NCBI RefSeq assembly: GCF_024494595.1
Contig: NZ_JANHDI010000008.1
Coordinates: forward strand, 62,001 to 126,000
Direction: 5' to 3'
Length of the DNA: 64,000 nt
From: Halobellus rarus
GTDB lineage: Archaea; Halobacteriota; Halobacteria; Halobacteriales; Haloferacaceae
Below, piece after piece: positions 8,851-18,641 of this stretch. Both the position numbers and the translations under genes were made by a program. Every line of letters starts with the position of its first letter. The stretch's first letter is position 1. The notes under the pieces were generated by a model that did not search any database, was not told the DNA's origin, and saw only the letters and a program-made list of their open reading frames with translations.

Positions 8851-10632
8851 TCACCGCCGCCGAGCGAGGAAGGCCCCAACGCCGAGCAGCGCGACGATCG
8901 CGACTGCAGGCGACAGCGGAAGGCTGGATTCGGACGCGCCGCTCGGTGCCAGTGCGGTCCGGGTGACGACCGGGTACGGCGTCGCCGTCGGCGTCGGTGT
9001 AGCAGTCGCAGTCGGACTGGCCGTCTCCGTCGGTGCCTGCGGGAAGGCTACGTCCGCAGTGTCGTTGACGACGGAATCGTTCCCGCTGTATACGTACGGG
9101 TCCGCATCGGGGTCATACGACTGGTCTTCGCCGGCCCTGCGCATCTCGACACGGACGGGTTGGGATTCGAAAAGCGGCGTGCTCAGTTCCGCGGTGACGT
9201 TCGTGTACTCCCCCGGTTCGAGATAGTCACTGCGTCCGATCGACTCTCCGTCTGCGTCTTCCAAATACACGAACCCTCCTTCGGGGATCTCGGCGCGCTC
9301 TATCGTGACCGTCGTCCCGTTCGCCGTCTGATCCGCGATCGTTACCTCCGGATCCGGCGCGACGAGATATATCCGTTGGGACGTTTGCGAAGAGTGGTTG
9401 TAGACCCACAGCGTCGCGTTCGTCCCTCGCGGAACTGACGACACGTTCAGAGACGACTCGAAACTCCCGTTCGAATCGACCGTCGCATTACCCAGTTCCA
9501 GGAACGAATTCGCTTCGTATCCGCGGAGGCGAACCTCCAGGGGCGTGCCCGGCACTCGATTCGTCCGGCCTTCCACGGCGAACGTTTCGTTGTCCCACGG
9601 GTAGTGGACGGAGTCGTTGACCGGCGACAACGACATCGTCGACGCCCGAAGGTCGAACTCGGTGGTCGCCAGCGTCGTCTCCTCCTCGACGAAGCCGCTC
9701 TTGGCCGTTAGTGTGATCGTCGCGTGGTAGCGATTGCGGTCCGGACGGGACGCCACTTCCAAGCCTCTCGTGTTCCAGACGACGTAGATCTCGTCGTCGG
9801 CGAAGTTCGGCAACACGGTGACTCTGGAGCTCTCGGTTGCGACGTACTCCAAGGCGTTCTCGTTTGGATGGCCGCGTTCCTGTTTGACGCTTATTTTGAG
9901 CCCGTTCGACGCTGATGTCCCTGTGAGATTATCCGGATTCAGCGCGGTCTCGAGGCCGCTTTCTTCGAACTTGGCGACGGCGTAGTCGCGGCGCGTCACG
10001 TTCGTCCCCGCGATCATCACCTCTTGTAGCGGATCGACAGCGGCGTCCCCATCTTCACCCTCTCCCAGATGTTCTGTGGGTTCGAACGAACTGGGCGCGC
10101 GGTAGGACTCGCCGCTCATCTCCGCGCGCGCCTCGACGTTCAGTATCGTCACGTCGCGTTCGACACCGTCGATATCCACGCTGAGGGGGTACCGGGCGGG
10201 CTTCATCGGTTCGTCGAGCGGCTTGGAGTGAAGCGTCGCCGACCCGCCCTCGATGAACTCGCCCGCATCTGCCGCGGTTGTTCGGCGGGTATCGAGTACG
10301 ACTTCGCTCGTGCCGCTCCCGCCGAGATCGACGGTCACGTTGAAGCCGTAGTCCTCCCCGCCAATCGTCAGCGTCGCCGGATCGGAATGTGAGACTGTGA
10401 TCGTAACCTCATCTCCGCGAGTGACGGTGATGTCGCCGCCACTGATGGATGCGTCCCCTTCGTCGACGTCCGAGTACGCCTGGGAATCGCCAATCGCCGC
10501 GACCGTCGCTCTCGTGTCGGCATCCGTCTCGGGGGAAGCCGGCTCGACGCGGTCTCCTGCGGCCGACGTCACGCCGCTGGTCAGGACTGAGAGCACGACG
10601 ACGAGCGTGAGGAGATACCGTATGCGGGACAT
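8851..10632 (-). CDS. Exported cell-surface protein with Thr/Pro stalk and C-terminal anchor
   Basis: 593 aa from the ATG at 10632 (MSRIRYLLTLVVVLSVLTSG), which begins a clear signal peptide ending near TSAAG; the longer frame to 10698 adds a hydrophilic leader and is rejected. The body is beta-rich and acidic with repeated Ig-like stretches and many N-glycosylation sequons (NVT, NAT, NGT, NDS). Near the C-terminus is a low-complexity ATATPTPTATP stalk, then a membrane helix LSPAVAIVALLGVGAFLARRR. This is the layout of haloarchaeal S-layer-like surface proteins of the BGTF/DUF7827 type; I am sure of the topology, less of the family name. It has no PGF motif before the helix, unlike the two S-layer genes downstream. 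Confidence 0.75.
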   Translation of the reverse strand: MSRIRYLLTLVVVLSVLTSGVTSAAGDRVEPASPETDADTRATVAAIGDSQAYSDVDEGDASISGGDITVTRGDEVTITVSHSDPATLTIGGEDYGFNVTVDLGGSGTSEVVLDTRRTTAADAGEFIEGGSATLHSKPLDEPMKPARYPLSVDIDGVERDVTILNVEARAEMSGESYRAPSSFEPTEHLGEGEDGDAAVDPLQEVMIAGTNVTRRDYAVAKFEESGLETALNPDNLTGTSASNGLKISVKQERGHPNENALEYVATESSRVTVLPNFADDEIYVVWNTRGLEVASRPDRNRYHATITLTAKSGFVEEETTLATTEFDLRASTMSLSPVNDSVHYPWDNETFAVEGRTNRVPGTPLEVRLRGYEANSFLELGNATVDSNGSFESSLNVSSVPRGTNATLWVYNHSSQTSQRIYLVAPDPEVTIADQTANGTTVTIERAEIPEGGFVYLEDADGESIGRSDYLEPGEYTNVTAELSTPLFESQPVRVEMRRAGEDQSYDPDADPYVYSGNDSVVNDTADVAFPQAPTETASPTATATPTPTATPYPVVTRTALAPSGASESSLPLSPAVAIVALLGVGAFLARRR

Positions 10633-10753
10633 TGGAGGACGGTTGGTTGTCCGCGAGTACTGACTACCTCGTATAAAATACTCCGTTGGGAGAATCAAGA
10701 GTGATAAAGATACGAGCGCTTACAGAAAATCGAGGAGAACGCCCACGACTTTC

Positions 10754-12122
10754 CAGTAGGTGCCGAAGTAGCTGAGTCGTCGTTTTCGTTGTTGGTGACC
10801 AATCTGTGGTATGATCCACGCAACTGAGGCGAAACAGCTGTCTCGTGCTGCTTCTGCGCTACTATTCACGCATCTTGATTTTGCGACGAAACCGAACGGA
10901 CAGTATCCGAGCGAGGACTTCGAGAGAGTCCTCGCTCGGAGTGCCTTCGACGGCGAATTTGTCCATACAACCGCGAAAGAGCTTCAGGTCGCTCGGAGTG
11001 AAGACATCGATCTCCAGCAACGGAGTCCGCTTGCCAAATCACTGCTTTACCACCTTCGTGGACTGAGCCCGGACGCCATCGACGCTCAGTTCGATGGCGT
11101 CCGAGCCGCAATATTCGCTCACGCCCGCCGCCAGCGGGCGTTCACTCGTCCTGTCGATGTTGCGCGAGATATTCACGAATGGCTCTACTACGGATCGGCC
11201 GATACACCGCACGTCTGTGCGGTCAATCCAGACCGCGGAACAAACCTCGCGTACGCATTTGTTACACTCTGTATCGTCGATCCCGCCGTTCGATTCACGC
11301 TCGCATCAGAATCTGTCGAGGCGAATGACTCCCACACGCTGCGGGAGTCGATTCGCCGACTCGTCGCCACTGCTCGGCAATTCGTTGAGATCAACCGCGT
11401 CTACTGTGATCGCGGCTTCTACCGCGTGCCACTCGTTGAGACGTTAGTCGAGCTTGACGTCGACTTCGTCGTACGTGCGCCACAGACTGTGGGCGTCAAG
11501 CGTGCGCTTGACGCCCACGACGCTTTTCCATTCGTCACTGACTACGAGATGGTGCGAAAGAATCCACCGACTGGTCGAGTGCCAGTAACACTCGTCGTCG
11601 TCCCGCACCGCAGACGGGACGACGACTCGTTTTGTCTTGTAACAAACTGTGCGGTGTCGGAAGATGCCGCTGAACCGCTTGCAGAAGCATACCGCCGCCG
11701 GTGGGGAATCGAAACCTCCTACCGGAAGATCGGTGAGTTTCTGCCGCGCACATCGTCACCGACGTTTGCGGTGCGGCTGTTCGAGTTTCTGTTCGCGGTG
11801 GCGATGTACAATCTGTGGATTCTGGTGTGTCTGTTCCTTGCTGATAAGCGAGAATTAATTGATCGACCAGCCGTCTCGACAGCACTGTTCCGGCGGTTCG
11901 TGCTGTCAGTTCCAGATGGATAGCGACAGATACGGCGGCTGACCCGGAGGAATCCGGGTCAGCACGCCGCTGACTACTGACGAGACCGTCAAACCACTCG
12001 CTAGTGCCATTCTCTTCGCTCTCGGACAGTAGTTCGCTGAGAAAAACATCGACTTGATCGGTCGTTCTCGACCACGAGGAATGGAAACCAACTGTATCTC
12101 TCAGATACTTCGGCACCTACTG
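10754..12122. mobile_element. ISH3-like insertion sequence, intact
   Basis: About 1,369 bp bounded by inverted repeats of 23 bp: left end 10754-10776 (cagtaggtgccgaagta...) and right end 12100-12122, its reverse complement with one central mismatch. It holds one full-length transposase gene on the plus strand. No clean target duplication is visible: the 5-bp flanks ctttc and ttcag differ. The right end lies 24 bp from the stop codon of the minus-strand tetR gene. Confidence 0.85.
10811..11923 (+). CDS. ISH3-family (IS4 superfamily) DDE transposase
   Basis: 370 aa, full length for the ISH3 group (about 370-390). The N-terminal part ends in LAKSLLYHLRGL, a typical ISH3 segment. Catalytic-core landmarks follow: a strand after IHEWLYYGS, the second Asp in VYCDRGFYR, and the YREK-type motif YRRRWGIETSYRK with the catalytic Glu. 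A hydrophobic C-terminal helix (FLFAVAMYNLWILVCLFL) is usual for the family. It starts 34 bp inside the left inverted repeat. A degenerate relative of its first 35 codons lies at 17299-18735, split by a TnpB element. Confidence 0.88.
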   Translation: MIHATEAKQLSRAASALLFTHLDFATKPNGQYPSEDFERVLARSAFDGEFVHTTAKELQVARSEDIDLQQRSPLAKSLLYHLRGLSPDAIDAQFDGVRAAIFAHARRQRAFTRPVDVARDIHEWLYYGSADTPHVCAVNPDRGTNLAYAFVTLCIVDPAVRFTLASESVEANDSHTLRESIRRLVATARQFVEINRVYCDRGFYRVPLVETLVELDVDFVVRAPQTVGVKRALDAHDAFPFVTDYEMVRKNPPTGRVPVTLVVVPHRRRDDDSFCLVTNCAVSEDAAEPLAEAYRRRWGIETSYRKIGEFLPRTSSPTFAVRLFEFLFAVAMYNLWILVCLFLADKRELIDRPAVSTALFRRFVLSVPDG

Positions 12123-12146
12123 TTCAGTCGTGGGTGGATGTCAAAC

Positions 12147-12746
12147 TCAGTCGCCGTCGACGTACAGTCGGTCTTCGAGATAGCTCGCGATCTCGGACGT
12201 CGCTCGCGTCACCCACGCGTCGCTGTCGTCGGTCGAGCGGCGAAGGACGATGCCGTTGAAGAACATCACGAGCGCCGTCGCGACCGCGTCGGGGTCGACG
12301 TCGCGGAATTCCCCGGCGTCGATGCCGGCTTCGATCACGTCCGCGAGGTGCGTTTCGAATACGCGATCACTGCGGTTGAAGTGCCGTTGATATCGCTCGT
12401 CGTGGATCGCACGTGCCCGCAGTTCGAGCAACGTCTCGAGGTGTGCTTGCTCCGCCGACGAGTTACACATCCGTTCGACGAACGTTTCGAGGTGCTCCCG
12501 CGGCTCGGTAATTTCGTTCGTCGTGAACTGCGCTTCGAAGCCGTCCAAGAGAAATTCCAGCGTTTCGAGCACGAGTTCGTCCTTGTTTTCGTAGTGGTAG
12601 TACAGGAGGCTCGTGCTCTTGTCGAACTGGTCCCCGATCCGCTGAATCGTGAGGTCCGAGTACCCGTGCTCGTGCAGCGCTCGATACGTGGCCGCGAGTA
12701 TCTCCTCTCTGGACCCCTCGGGATCCTCGAAAATGTCGTCGTTCAC
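12147..12746 (-). CDS. TetR/AcrR family transcriptional regulator
   Basis: 199 aa. The N-terminal helix-turn-helix is plain: REEILAATYRALHEHGYSDL, then QRIGDQFDKSTSLLYYHYEN with KDELVLETLEFLLDGFE. The C-terminal ligand-binding domain is helical. It is divergent from the exported protein and the RND exporter (13052-17200); a 16-bp palindrome in the shared promoter region is a candidate operator. Such TetR-exported protein-RND sets are common in haloarchaea and are thought to respond to hydrophobic compounds. The ISH3-like element inserted just past its stop codon and left the gene intact. Confidence 0.9.
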   Translation of the reverse strand: MNDDIFEDPEGSREEILAATYRALHEHGYSDLTIQRIGDQFDKSTSLLYYHYENKDELVLETLEFLLDGFEAQFTTNEITEPREHLETFVERMCNSSAEQAHLETLLELRARAIHDERYQRHFNRSDRVFETHLADVIEAGIDAGEFRDVDPDAVATALVMFFNGIVLRRSTDDSDAWVTRATSEIASYLEDRLYVDGD

Positions 12747-13051
12747 GGGCTCTTGAATGTCCGCTCGGGTGGCTGTCTCGCGGGTGACCGACTGGCGACG
12801 GGAGTTCGGTCACGAATCCTTCTAGACTGCTGATCTCGGGCGGAATACACTATTATCTCCGAATTAGCGTGGAACTACTTAACGAAGTTGACTGAACAGA
12901 CAATCAAAAAGGGTATAGCCACGGAGTAAGACTGTCCGACAATGAGATCGAAGTCCCCGTATCGCGCCCGGACTCCTCCCAGACAGATTGCACGCGATCG
13001 ATCAGCGACGGGTGAGCGGAACAAGTACGCCGTCGACTCACGGTGGCTCCA
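12747..13051. promoter_or_regulatory. Divergent promoter region of tetR and RND exporter operon
   Basis: This 305-bp spacer holds no gene. It is AT-rich around 12841-12915, with a TATA-like actacttaac at 12875-12883 ahead of the plus-strand operon. A 16-bp dyad follows immediately and is listed separately. Confidence 0.55.
12888..12903. promoter_or_regulatory. Candidate TetR operator palindrome
   Basis: The sequence TTGACTGAACAGACAA matches its own reverse complement at 12 of 16 positions (TTGnCTGnnCAGnCAA). It lies directly after the TATA-like element of the plus-strand operon, where a bound repressor would block transcription. Similar TTGACTGAACAGTCAA-type sites are what I would expect for haloarchaeal TetR proteins, but binding here is inference. 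Confidence 0.5.
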
Positions 13052-14650
13052 ATGAAACGGGGCCGACAGGCGCTCGTCGGTGGCTTTGCGCTGTTACTGC
13101 TCGTTGGATTGACCGGCGCACCGGCCCTCGTGGCGGCCCAACAGGGCGGCGGCGTGACCAGCGGTGAACCGGATCTCGAAGTGTATCTCCCGGACAACGA
13201 ACTGTTCCCTGGGACCGAAACGACTGTCGATTTCCAGATCGCGAACGGCGGCGGGGTGAACTACGGATCAGCTGTCGAAGAAGTGACGACAGCACGCGCC
13301 GTGACCCTCGAGGTCGAGGACAGCGGCCCCTTCGAGGTGAAGACGGGCGAGACCCCGGTTGGATTGATTCAGGATGGCCAGGTCAGTGATGTCTCCCACC
13401 GGATCGTCGTCCCCGAGGACGTCGAACCAGGGACCTACGACATCGACGTCCGGGTCCGATACGAATACACGAACCGGGTCACCTCGAGCGACACCCAGCG
13501 GCTCTCCGAGAGCGACAGACAGACGATCACGATCGAGGTCCCCGAGGAACCTGAGTTCTCCGTCTCGGACGTCGAAACGTCCGTCGGGCCGGGATCGAGT
13601 GGCGACGCAACGCTTGAGATCGAGAATACGGGGACAAAAACGGCCTACGGCGCGGAGGCGACGATCACCGGCGGATCCGGCGTCGTCATCGGCGGCGAGA
13701 GCGCCGAGGAGGTGCTCGGCGACCTCGAACCGGGCGATTCGGTGCGCGTGACGGTGAACGCCGAGATCGCCGAGTCGGTCAGCGAGAGTGGTGCGAAGCC
13801 GCTGGACGTGGCGTTCACCTACGACGACGAGGACGGCGTCGAACAGGACGGCGACTCGGTAACTGCGAGTCTGGCACCCGCGGCCGAGCAGACGTTTGCC
13901 GTCTCCGAGGTGCGCAGTTCGCTTAGAGTCGGCGAGACGAACACGCTCTCGGGGACGATCACGAACACCGGGCCGAACACCGCCGACAACGCCGTCGTGA
14001 CGTTCGAGGACCCGGGTCCGACCGTCACTCCCATCGAGACCGAGGTCGCCGTCGGCTCGCTCGATCCCGGCGAGTCCGCGGCGTTCGAGTTCGACGTGGA
14101 AGTGACGAGTAGTTCCACGGGGGGCCCGCGCCAGTTCGAGCTCGGCGTCAGGTACTGGGACCAGGACAACACGGCCCAGCAGTCGGACACGCTGCCGACG
14201 CGCGCCGAGGTCGGGGCGGAGTCGCCGGAGTTCGACGTCGAACCCGTCAACGGAACGCTCGGGGCGGGCTCGGGCGATGAGTTCAGGGTGACTGTGACGA
14301 ACACGCGCGAGTACACAGTCTCCGACGTCTCCGCGAAGATCTACACGGACTCGCCGCTCTCGACGTCCGACGACGAGGCGTTCATCGATAGCCTCGAACC
14401 CGGAGAGTCCACCGAGATCGTCTTCCAGGTCAGCGCCGACAGCGACGCGACCGCGAAACTGTATCCGGTGAAGATGGACTTCCAGTACGACGACGACGAC
14501 GGTGACACAATCGTCTCCGACACGTATCAGGTCCCCCTCGACGTCACAGAGCCCACCGACAGCGGGGGACTTCCGATCATTCCGATCGCCGTCGCGCTTT
14601 TGATCCTCGCCGCCGCCGGCGGCTTCCTCTATTACCGTCGGCAGGGCTGA
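13052..14650 (+). CDS. Exported CARDB-like repeat protein (COG1361 S-layer domain)
   Basis: 532 aa from the ATG at 13052; a GTG at 13043 is in frame but adds only three residues. A signal peptide (KRGRQALVGGFALLLLVGLTG) ends near VAAQQ. The body repeats a CARDB/COG1361 module about four times, each with an NTGxxTAxNAxV-type strand and a DLEPGDSVRV or SLDPGESAAF turn. A C-terminal helix (LPIIPIAVALLILAAAGGFL) followed by YYRRQG anchors it to the membrane. It is 3 bp from the RND gene, so the two form an operon; it probably acts as an extracellular partner of the exporter. Confidence 0.85.
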   Translation: MKRGRQALVGGFALLLLVGLTGAPALVAAQQGGGVTSGEPDLEVYLPDNELFPGTETTVDFQIANGGGVNYGSAVEEVTTARAVTLEVEDSGPFEVKTGETPVGLIQDGQVSDVSHRIVVPEDVEPGTYDIDVRVRYEYTNRVTSSDTQRLSESDRQTITIEVPEEPEFSVSDVETSVGPGSSGDATLEIENTGTKTAYGAEATITGGSGVVIGGESAEEVLGDLEPGDSVRVTVNAEIAESVSESGAKPLDVAFTYDDEDGVEQDGDSVTASLAPAAEQTFAVSEVRSSLRVGETNTLSGTITNTGPNTADNAVVTFEDPGPTVTPIETEVAVGSLDPGESAAFEFDVEVTSSSTGGPRQFELGVRYWDQDNTAQQSDTLPTRAEVGAESPEFDVEPVNGTLGAGSGDEFRVTVTNTREYTVSDVSAKIYTDSPLSTSDDEAFIDSLEPGESTEIVFQVSADSDATAKLYPVKMDFQYDDDDGDTIVSDTYQVPLDVTEPTDSGGLPIIPIAVALLILAAAGGFLYYRRQG

Positions 14651-14653
14651 CCG

Positions 14654-17200
14654 ATGGACCTCGACTACCAGCGCTTCGTCGACTGGGCGGACGACAAGAT
14701 CGTCAACAGCCCGGAGCGGGTGATGCTCACCTTCCTCCTCGTGACGGTGGTGTTCGCCGCCGGGCTGGGCAACGTCTCCACGGAGGCGGGGACCCAGCAG
14801 TTCGCCGAGGACATCCCCGCGGCGGACGCGCTCGAACGGATCGAAAACGAGTTCGAGCCGCCGTTCAGCTCCGATCCCGGGAGCACCCAGCTCGTCCAGC
14901 GGAGCGGGAACGTGCTCTCGAAGGAGTCGATGCTCGCGATGCTGCGGGCCCAGCAGGCGCTCGAGGAGCGCAACGATATGTACGTCTCCAGCACCTCGTC
15001 GTCCGCGGCGCTCGTGGCGCAGACGATCGACCCGGAGGCGACGACGCTCGAACGACAGATCACCACGCTCGAACGCGCGACGCGGGCGGACGTCAGACAG
15101 GCCGTCCGGGAGAACGCGGACAATCCCGGGTTCACCGGACAGTTGAGCAACGACTTCAACGAGCGATCCGCGTCGGCGTCGGCGACTATCGGCGTCGTGC
15201 AGCACGACCTGCCCGGCGGGGCCGGCGGCGGCACGGCGGGGCAGTCCGGCGACAGTCCGCTGACGCCGATCCAGAAGGACGCCCAGCGTATCATCGACGC
15301 GGAGCTCGACGCCGACATCACCGTCTTCGGCAGCGGGATCATCGCCGACGAGTTCGGCACCGTCATCACGGACTCGCTTCTCATCGTGACGCCTGCGGCC
15401 GTCCTCCTGATCGTGGGCTTTCTCGTCGTCGCCTACCGGGACCTACTCGACCTCATCCTGGGAGTCACCGCGCTGGCGATGGCCGTGATCTGGACGTTCG
15501 GCTTCCTCGGCCTGGCGGGCATCCCGTTCAACCAGATCATGATCTCCGTGCCGCCGTTGCTCTTGGCGGTGGGGATCGACTTCGGGATCCACGCGATCAA
15601 CCGGTACCGCGAGGACCGGGCGACCGGGCTCGACATCGAATCGGCGATGCAGGCGACGACCGACCAGCTGTTGGTCGCGTTCTTCATCGTCACCGGGACG
15701 ACCGTCATCGGCTTTCTCTCGAATCTCGCCTCCGACCTGCCGCCGATCCGCGACTTCGGCGTCGTCGCGGGCGTCGGCATCATCTTCACGTTCTTCATCT
15801 TCGGCATCTTCCTCCCGGCGGCGAAGGTCTGGATGGACCGCCGTCGGGACGGCTGGCCGATCCCGACGTTCAGCCAGCGCCCGCTTGGCGAAGAGGGCTC
15901 GGCGCTCGGCGAGGTGCTCTCGGTGGGCGTCACGCTCGCGCGGACGATCCCGGTGGTCGTCCTCATCGTGATGCTGCTTTTCAGCGCGGGCGCGGCGGGG
16001 TACGCCACCGGCGTCGACACCTCGTTCTCCCAGGAGGATTTCCTCCCGCCGGAGGAGGTCTCGCCGCTGTTGAAGTCACTGCCCGAACCGTTCGCGCCGA
16101 GCGACTACGGCGTCGTCGGGACGCTGAACTTCCTCGAAGACAAGTTCACGAGCACGCAGGGGGGGTCGGTCACCATATACCTCGAGGGGCGCATGGAGAA
16201 CGACGCGGCCCTCGAACGGATCCACCGCGCGGGCGAGGACCCGCCCTCGGAGTTCGTCACTGACGGGAACCGCCGCGCGGAGTCGACGAGCATCGTGACG
16301 GTTATCCAGGATCGGGCCGAGCGGGATCCGGAGTTCGAGGCGCTGGTTGAGCGCAACGACCGGAACGGCAACGGCGTCCCCGACGACAACCTCGACACGA
16401 TCTACCGCGAACTGGAGTCCTCGTCGGCCGGCGACAGTGCCTCGCAGTACCTCGCGGAAGATCACCGCAGCGCGCGCGTCGTCTACACGGTCTCGGCGGA
16501 CGCCACCGACCAGGAGGCCGTGGCCGCGGCGCACGAGGTCTCCGATCGGTTCCGCGTGGACGCGACGCCGACGGGGCAGACGGTCGTCTTCCAGGCGGTC
16601 TCGGATCTCATCTTCACGTCCGCGATCACGAGTCTCGCGCTGGCGCTCAGCCTCACGGTGGTGTTTCTGGTGGCCGTCTACTGGGTACTGGAGGGGCTGC
16701 CGTCGCTCGGGATTGCGAACCTGGTGCCGATCGTCGTCGCGGTCGCCTCCGTCGCGGGGACGATGCGCCTGCTCGACATCTCCTTTAACGCATTCACCGC
16801 GACGATCCTCTCGCTGACGATCGGGTTGGGCATCGACTACTCGGTCCACGTCGTCCACCGGTTCGTCGACGAGCGCCGCGAGCGGGCGCTGATCCCCGCA
16901 CTCCGCCGGACAGTCATCGGCACCGGCGGCGCGCTCCTTGGCAGTATGGCGACGACGGCGTTCGGCATCGGTGTGCTCGTCCTCGCCGTCCTCTCGGTGC
17001 TCGGACAGTTCGGCGTGCTGACGGCTATCTCGATCGTCTACTCGTTCCTCGCGTCGCTTCTCGTCCTTCCGTCGGCGCTCGTGGTCTGGGACCGCTTCGT
17101 CAACGGCGATCCCGAGGTGCCGATGGGATACCCCGACGACGGTGAGGCGGCGATGGCGGCCGACGGCGGGGTCGTCGTCGAATCACCGTCGGAATCATAA
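14654..17200 (+). CDS. RND family transporter (HAE3/MMPL type)
   Basis: 848 aa, the usual length for archaeal HAE3 exporters. An N-terminal helix (VMLTFLLVTVVFAAGLG) is followed by a large external loop, then five membrane helices with the conserved GIDFGIHAINRYRE motif. A second helix (PVVVLIVMLLFSAGAAGYA), loop and five helices follow with the matching GLGIDYSVHVVHRF. This internal duplication and the paired GxxxDYxxH motifs, which carry proton-relay acids, define the family. It would export hydrophobic compounds or lipids using proton or cation flux. It is co-transcribed with the exported CARDB-like protein and probably repressed by the divergent TetR. Confidence 0.92.
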   Translation: MDLDYQRFVDWADDKIVNSPERVMLTFLLVTVVFAAGLGNVSTEAGTQQFAEDIPAADALERIENEFEPPFSSDPGSTQLVQRSGNVLSKESMLAMLRAQQALEERNDMYVSSTSSSAALVAQTIDPEATTLERQITTLERATRADVRQAVRENADNPGFTGQLSNDFNERSASASATIGVVQHDLPGGAGGGTAGQSGDSPLTPIQKDAQRIIDAELDADITVFGSGIIADEFGTVITDSLLIVTPAAVLLIVGFLVVAYRDLLDLILGVTALAMAVIWTFGFLGLAGIPFNQIMISVPPLLLAVGIDFGIHAINRYREDRATGLDIESAMQATTDQLLVAFFIVTGTTVIGFLSNLASDLPPIRDFGVVAGVGIIFTFFIFGIFLPAAKVWMDRRRDGWPIPTFSQRPLGEEGSALGEVLSVGVTLARTIPVVVLIVMLLFSAGAAGYATGVDTSFSQEDFLPPEEVSPLLKSLPEPFAPSDYGVVGTLNFLEDKFTSTQGGSVTIYLEGRMENDAALERIHRAGEDPPSEFVTDGNRRAESTSIVTVIQDRAERDPEFEALVERNDRNGNGVPDDNLDTIYRELESSSAGDSASQYLAEDHRSARVVYTVSADATDQEAVAAAHEVSDRFRVDATPTGQTVVFQAVSDLIFTSAITSLALALSLTVVFLVAVYWVLEGLPSLGIANLVPIVVAVASVAGTMRLLDISFNAFTATILSLTIGLGIDYSVHVVHRFVDERRERALIPALRRTVIGTGGALLGSMATTAFGIGVLVLAVLSVLGQFGVLTAISIVYSFLASLLVLPSALVVWDRFVNGDPEVPMGYPDDGEAAMAADGGVVVESPSES

Positions 17201-17317
17201 GATTGTTGCGTACATAACACGTAGAGTGGAAGCCTACAATTCACAGTACGTGCCGGAGTAACTGAACCGGTGTTTTAGTCGTCGGTGACGTGTCTATGGT
17301 ATGATCAATAAAACGGG

Positions 17318-17440
17318 GGTAAATTGCCTCGGGGTCAAGGCCCGAGGCTCTCGCGTGGACTCCCGTTCTACCCACTAACAGTGGGAGGCGAATACTCACC
17401 GTTCACGTTCAGGATCCCGCGATTCAAGCGCACATCTACG
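17318..17440 (-). ncRNA. Candidate omega-RNA region at TnpB right end
   Basis: On the minus strand, beyond the 3' part of the broken tnpB, two hairpins can form: CCCAC-TGTTA-GTGGG near 17373-17387 and the 8-bp stem GCCTCGGG/CCCGAGGC at 17326-17333 and 17341-17348. The region ends in GGCAATTTAC at the junction with ISH3-like DNA. TnpB omega-RNAs arise from the transposon right end with the guide just outside. Here the guide would read back across the start codon of the ISH3-like gene. No transcript is proven. Confidence 0.5.
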
Positions 17441-18632
17441 GGTGCGCCTCCGTCGTTTGCGTATTGCCGACGACGGGGATACTGCAAACCGATATTCTTC
17501 GAAGCGTTGTAGTCGTCGTGGTTCTCGTCCCGCACCTCTGACAACAGAACGATTCGCCCGACCGATTGTCGTCGTGGGTACACCCGCACGTCGAATACCG
17601 TTTGGACGTATTCCAAGGGCCAACCTGTACGACTGCCACGCCGTACTCCTCGGCTTTGTACTCGGCGTACTCATAGAGGCGCCGGAATGTCCAGATGTGT
17701 TGCCACGTCGCCTCCGAGATGTTTTCCCGAATATGGGTTAAGTCCTCAAACACGATGTGTGAGCAGTCGTGTTCGACAGCCTCCTCAATGAGTTCTTTTC
17801 CCACCGAGTGCAAGTATATCTCGAAACGGCCTGTTTCTTGGCGACCGACATTTTCGATATTCTCGTGGCCGTAACGAGAACCTCCTGCTGGAGCGACCCC
17901 ACAACGCTTCTCGTACTCGTTGCGCCAGTGGTTGAACTCTTCTGCTGGCCAGAATCGCCCTGTTGAAGCAACAGCGATGTTGTTGACACCTAAATCCACA
18001 CCAGGGACTGTTCTGTGCTTGGAATCGGATTCGAGCGGCTCCTCGTCTATCTCGGCCTTTCGCATTGAGGCGTGGAGATACCAGTCACTGTCGCGGTACT
18101 GCAAGTGTGCCATCCGAAACTCGAAGTCCTCGTCGGAGACGTACTTGGTTGGCGGCGTCTCCGTGCCGTCAGGGAGAATGTAGTCACACTCGACTCGCCC
18201 GTCTACGGTAGACAGCGAAACATAGTCGCGGTGGAACGTCGCGCTCCGCTTGTCGTACACCGCACTATCTGCCGAAAAGTGCGGTTGCGACGCATTTTCG
18301 CTATGTTTGAGGTGTTCGACTCCGCTTTTGACGGCTTCGACCGCTCGCCGAATCCCTTTCTGAACGAGATTCGCGGTGAGATCGGTTTCGTTGCGGAGCT
18401 GGTCGTAGAGGTCGTGTTCGGCTTTGGCTTTTGAGGTGACGTGGTAGCCGTCGTCGTCACCAGAAACGCTCGGCGTTTCTGGTTGGCAGCCCGATTCTGT
18501 CGGAATCTGGTGACGCCCGTGCCAGCACCACTCGCTTGCAGTGTTGACACAGTGTTTGAATTGCTCGACAGCCTCTCGAAAGGAATCGTCGGCTTCCTTT
18601 CCGAAGTCAAGCCTCGGAATATCCGCCTTCAC
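17368..18632 (-). pseudogene. tnpB: tnpB, frameshifted (IS200/IS605 group, TnpB-only element)
   Basis: The main frame opens at 18632 (MKADIPRLDFGKEADDSF) and keeps RuvC-I (VPGVDLGVNNIAVA), RuvC-II (HIVFEDLTHI) and the zinc finger start (CGCTH, CCQRCG). At about 17529-17531 one G is missing from a G-run on the coding strand: the frame goes to an aberrant [11 protein letters not shown] tail, while the correct continuation ([17 protein letters not shown], then a tail ending [10 protein letters not shown]) is in the next frame down to 17368. The third catalytic Asp lies beyond the shift, so the product should be inactive unless the ribosome slips. There is no tnpA. Confidence 0.85.
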
Positions 18633-18641
18633 TCTTCTGTG

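Noticed and set aside
10749-12127. Search for a target-site duplication of the ISH3-like element
   Set aside because: The 5-bp flanks ctttc and ttcag do not match; either the duplication has drifted or the insertion arose by recombination.
13268-15205. 645-codon minus-strand open frame
   Set aside because: Antisense to the exported protein and RND genes; composition (His/Arg-rich) is that of a mirror frame.
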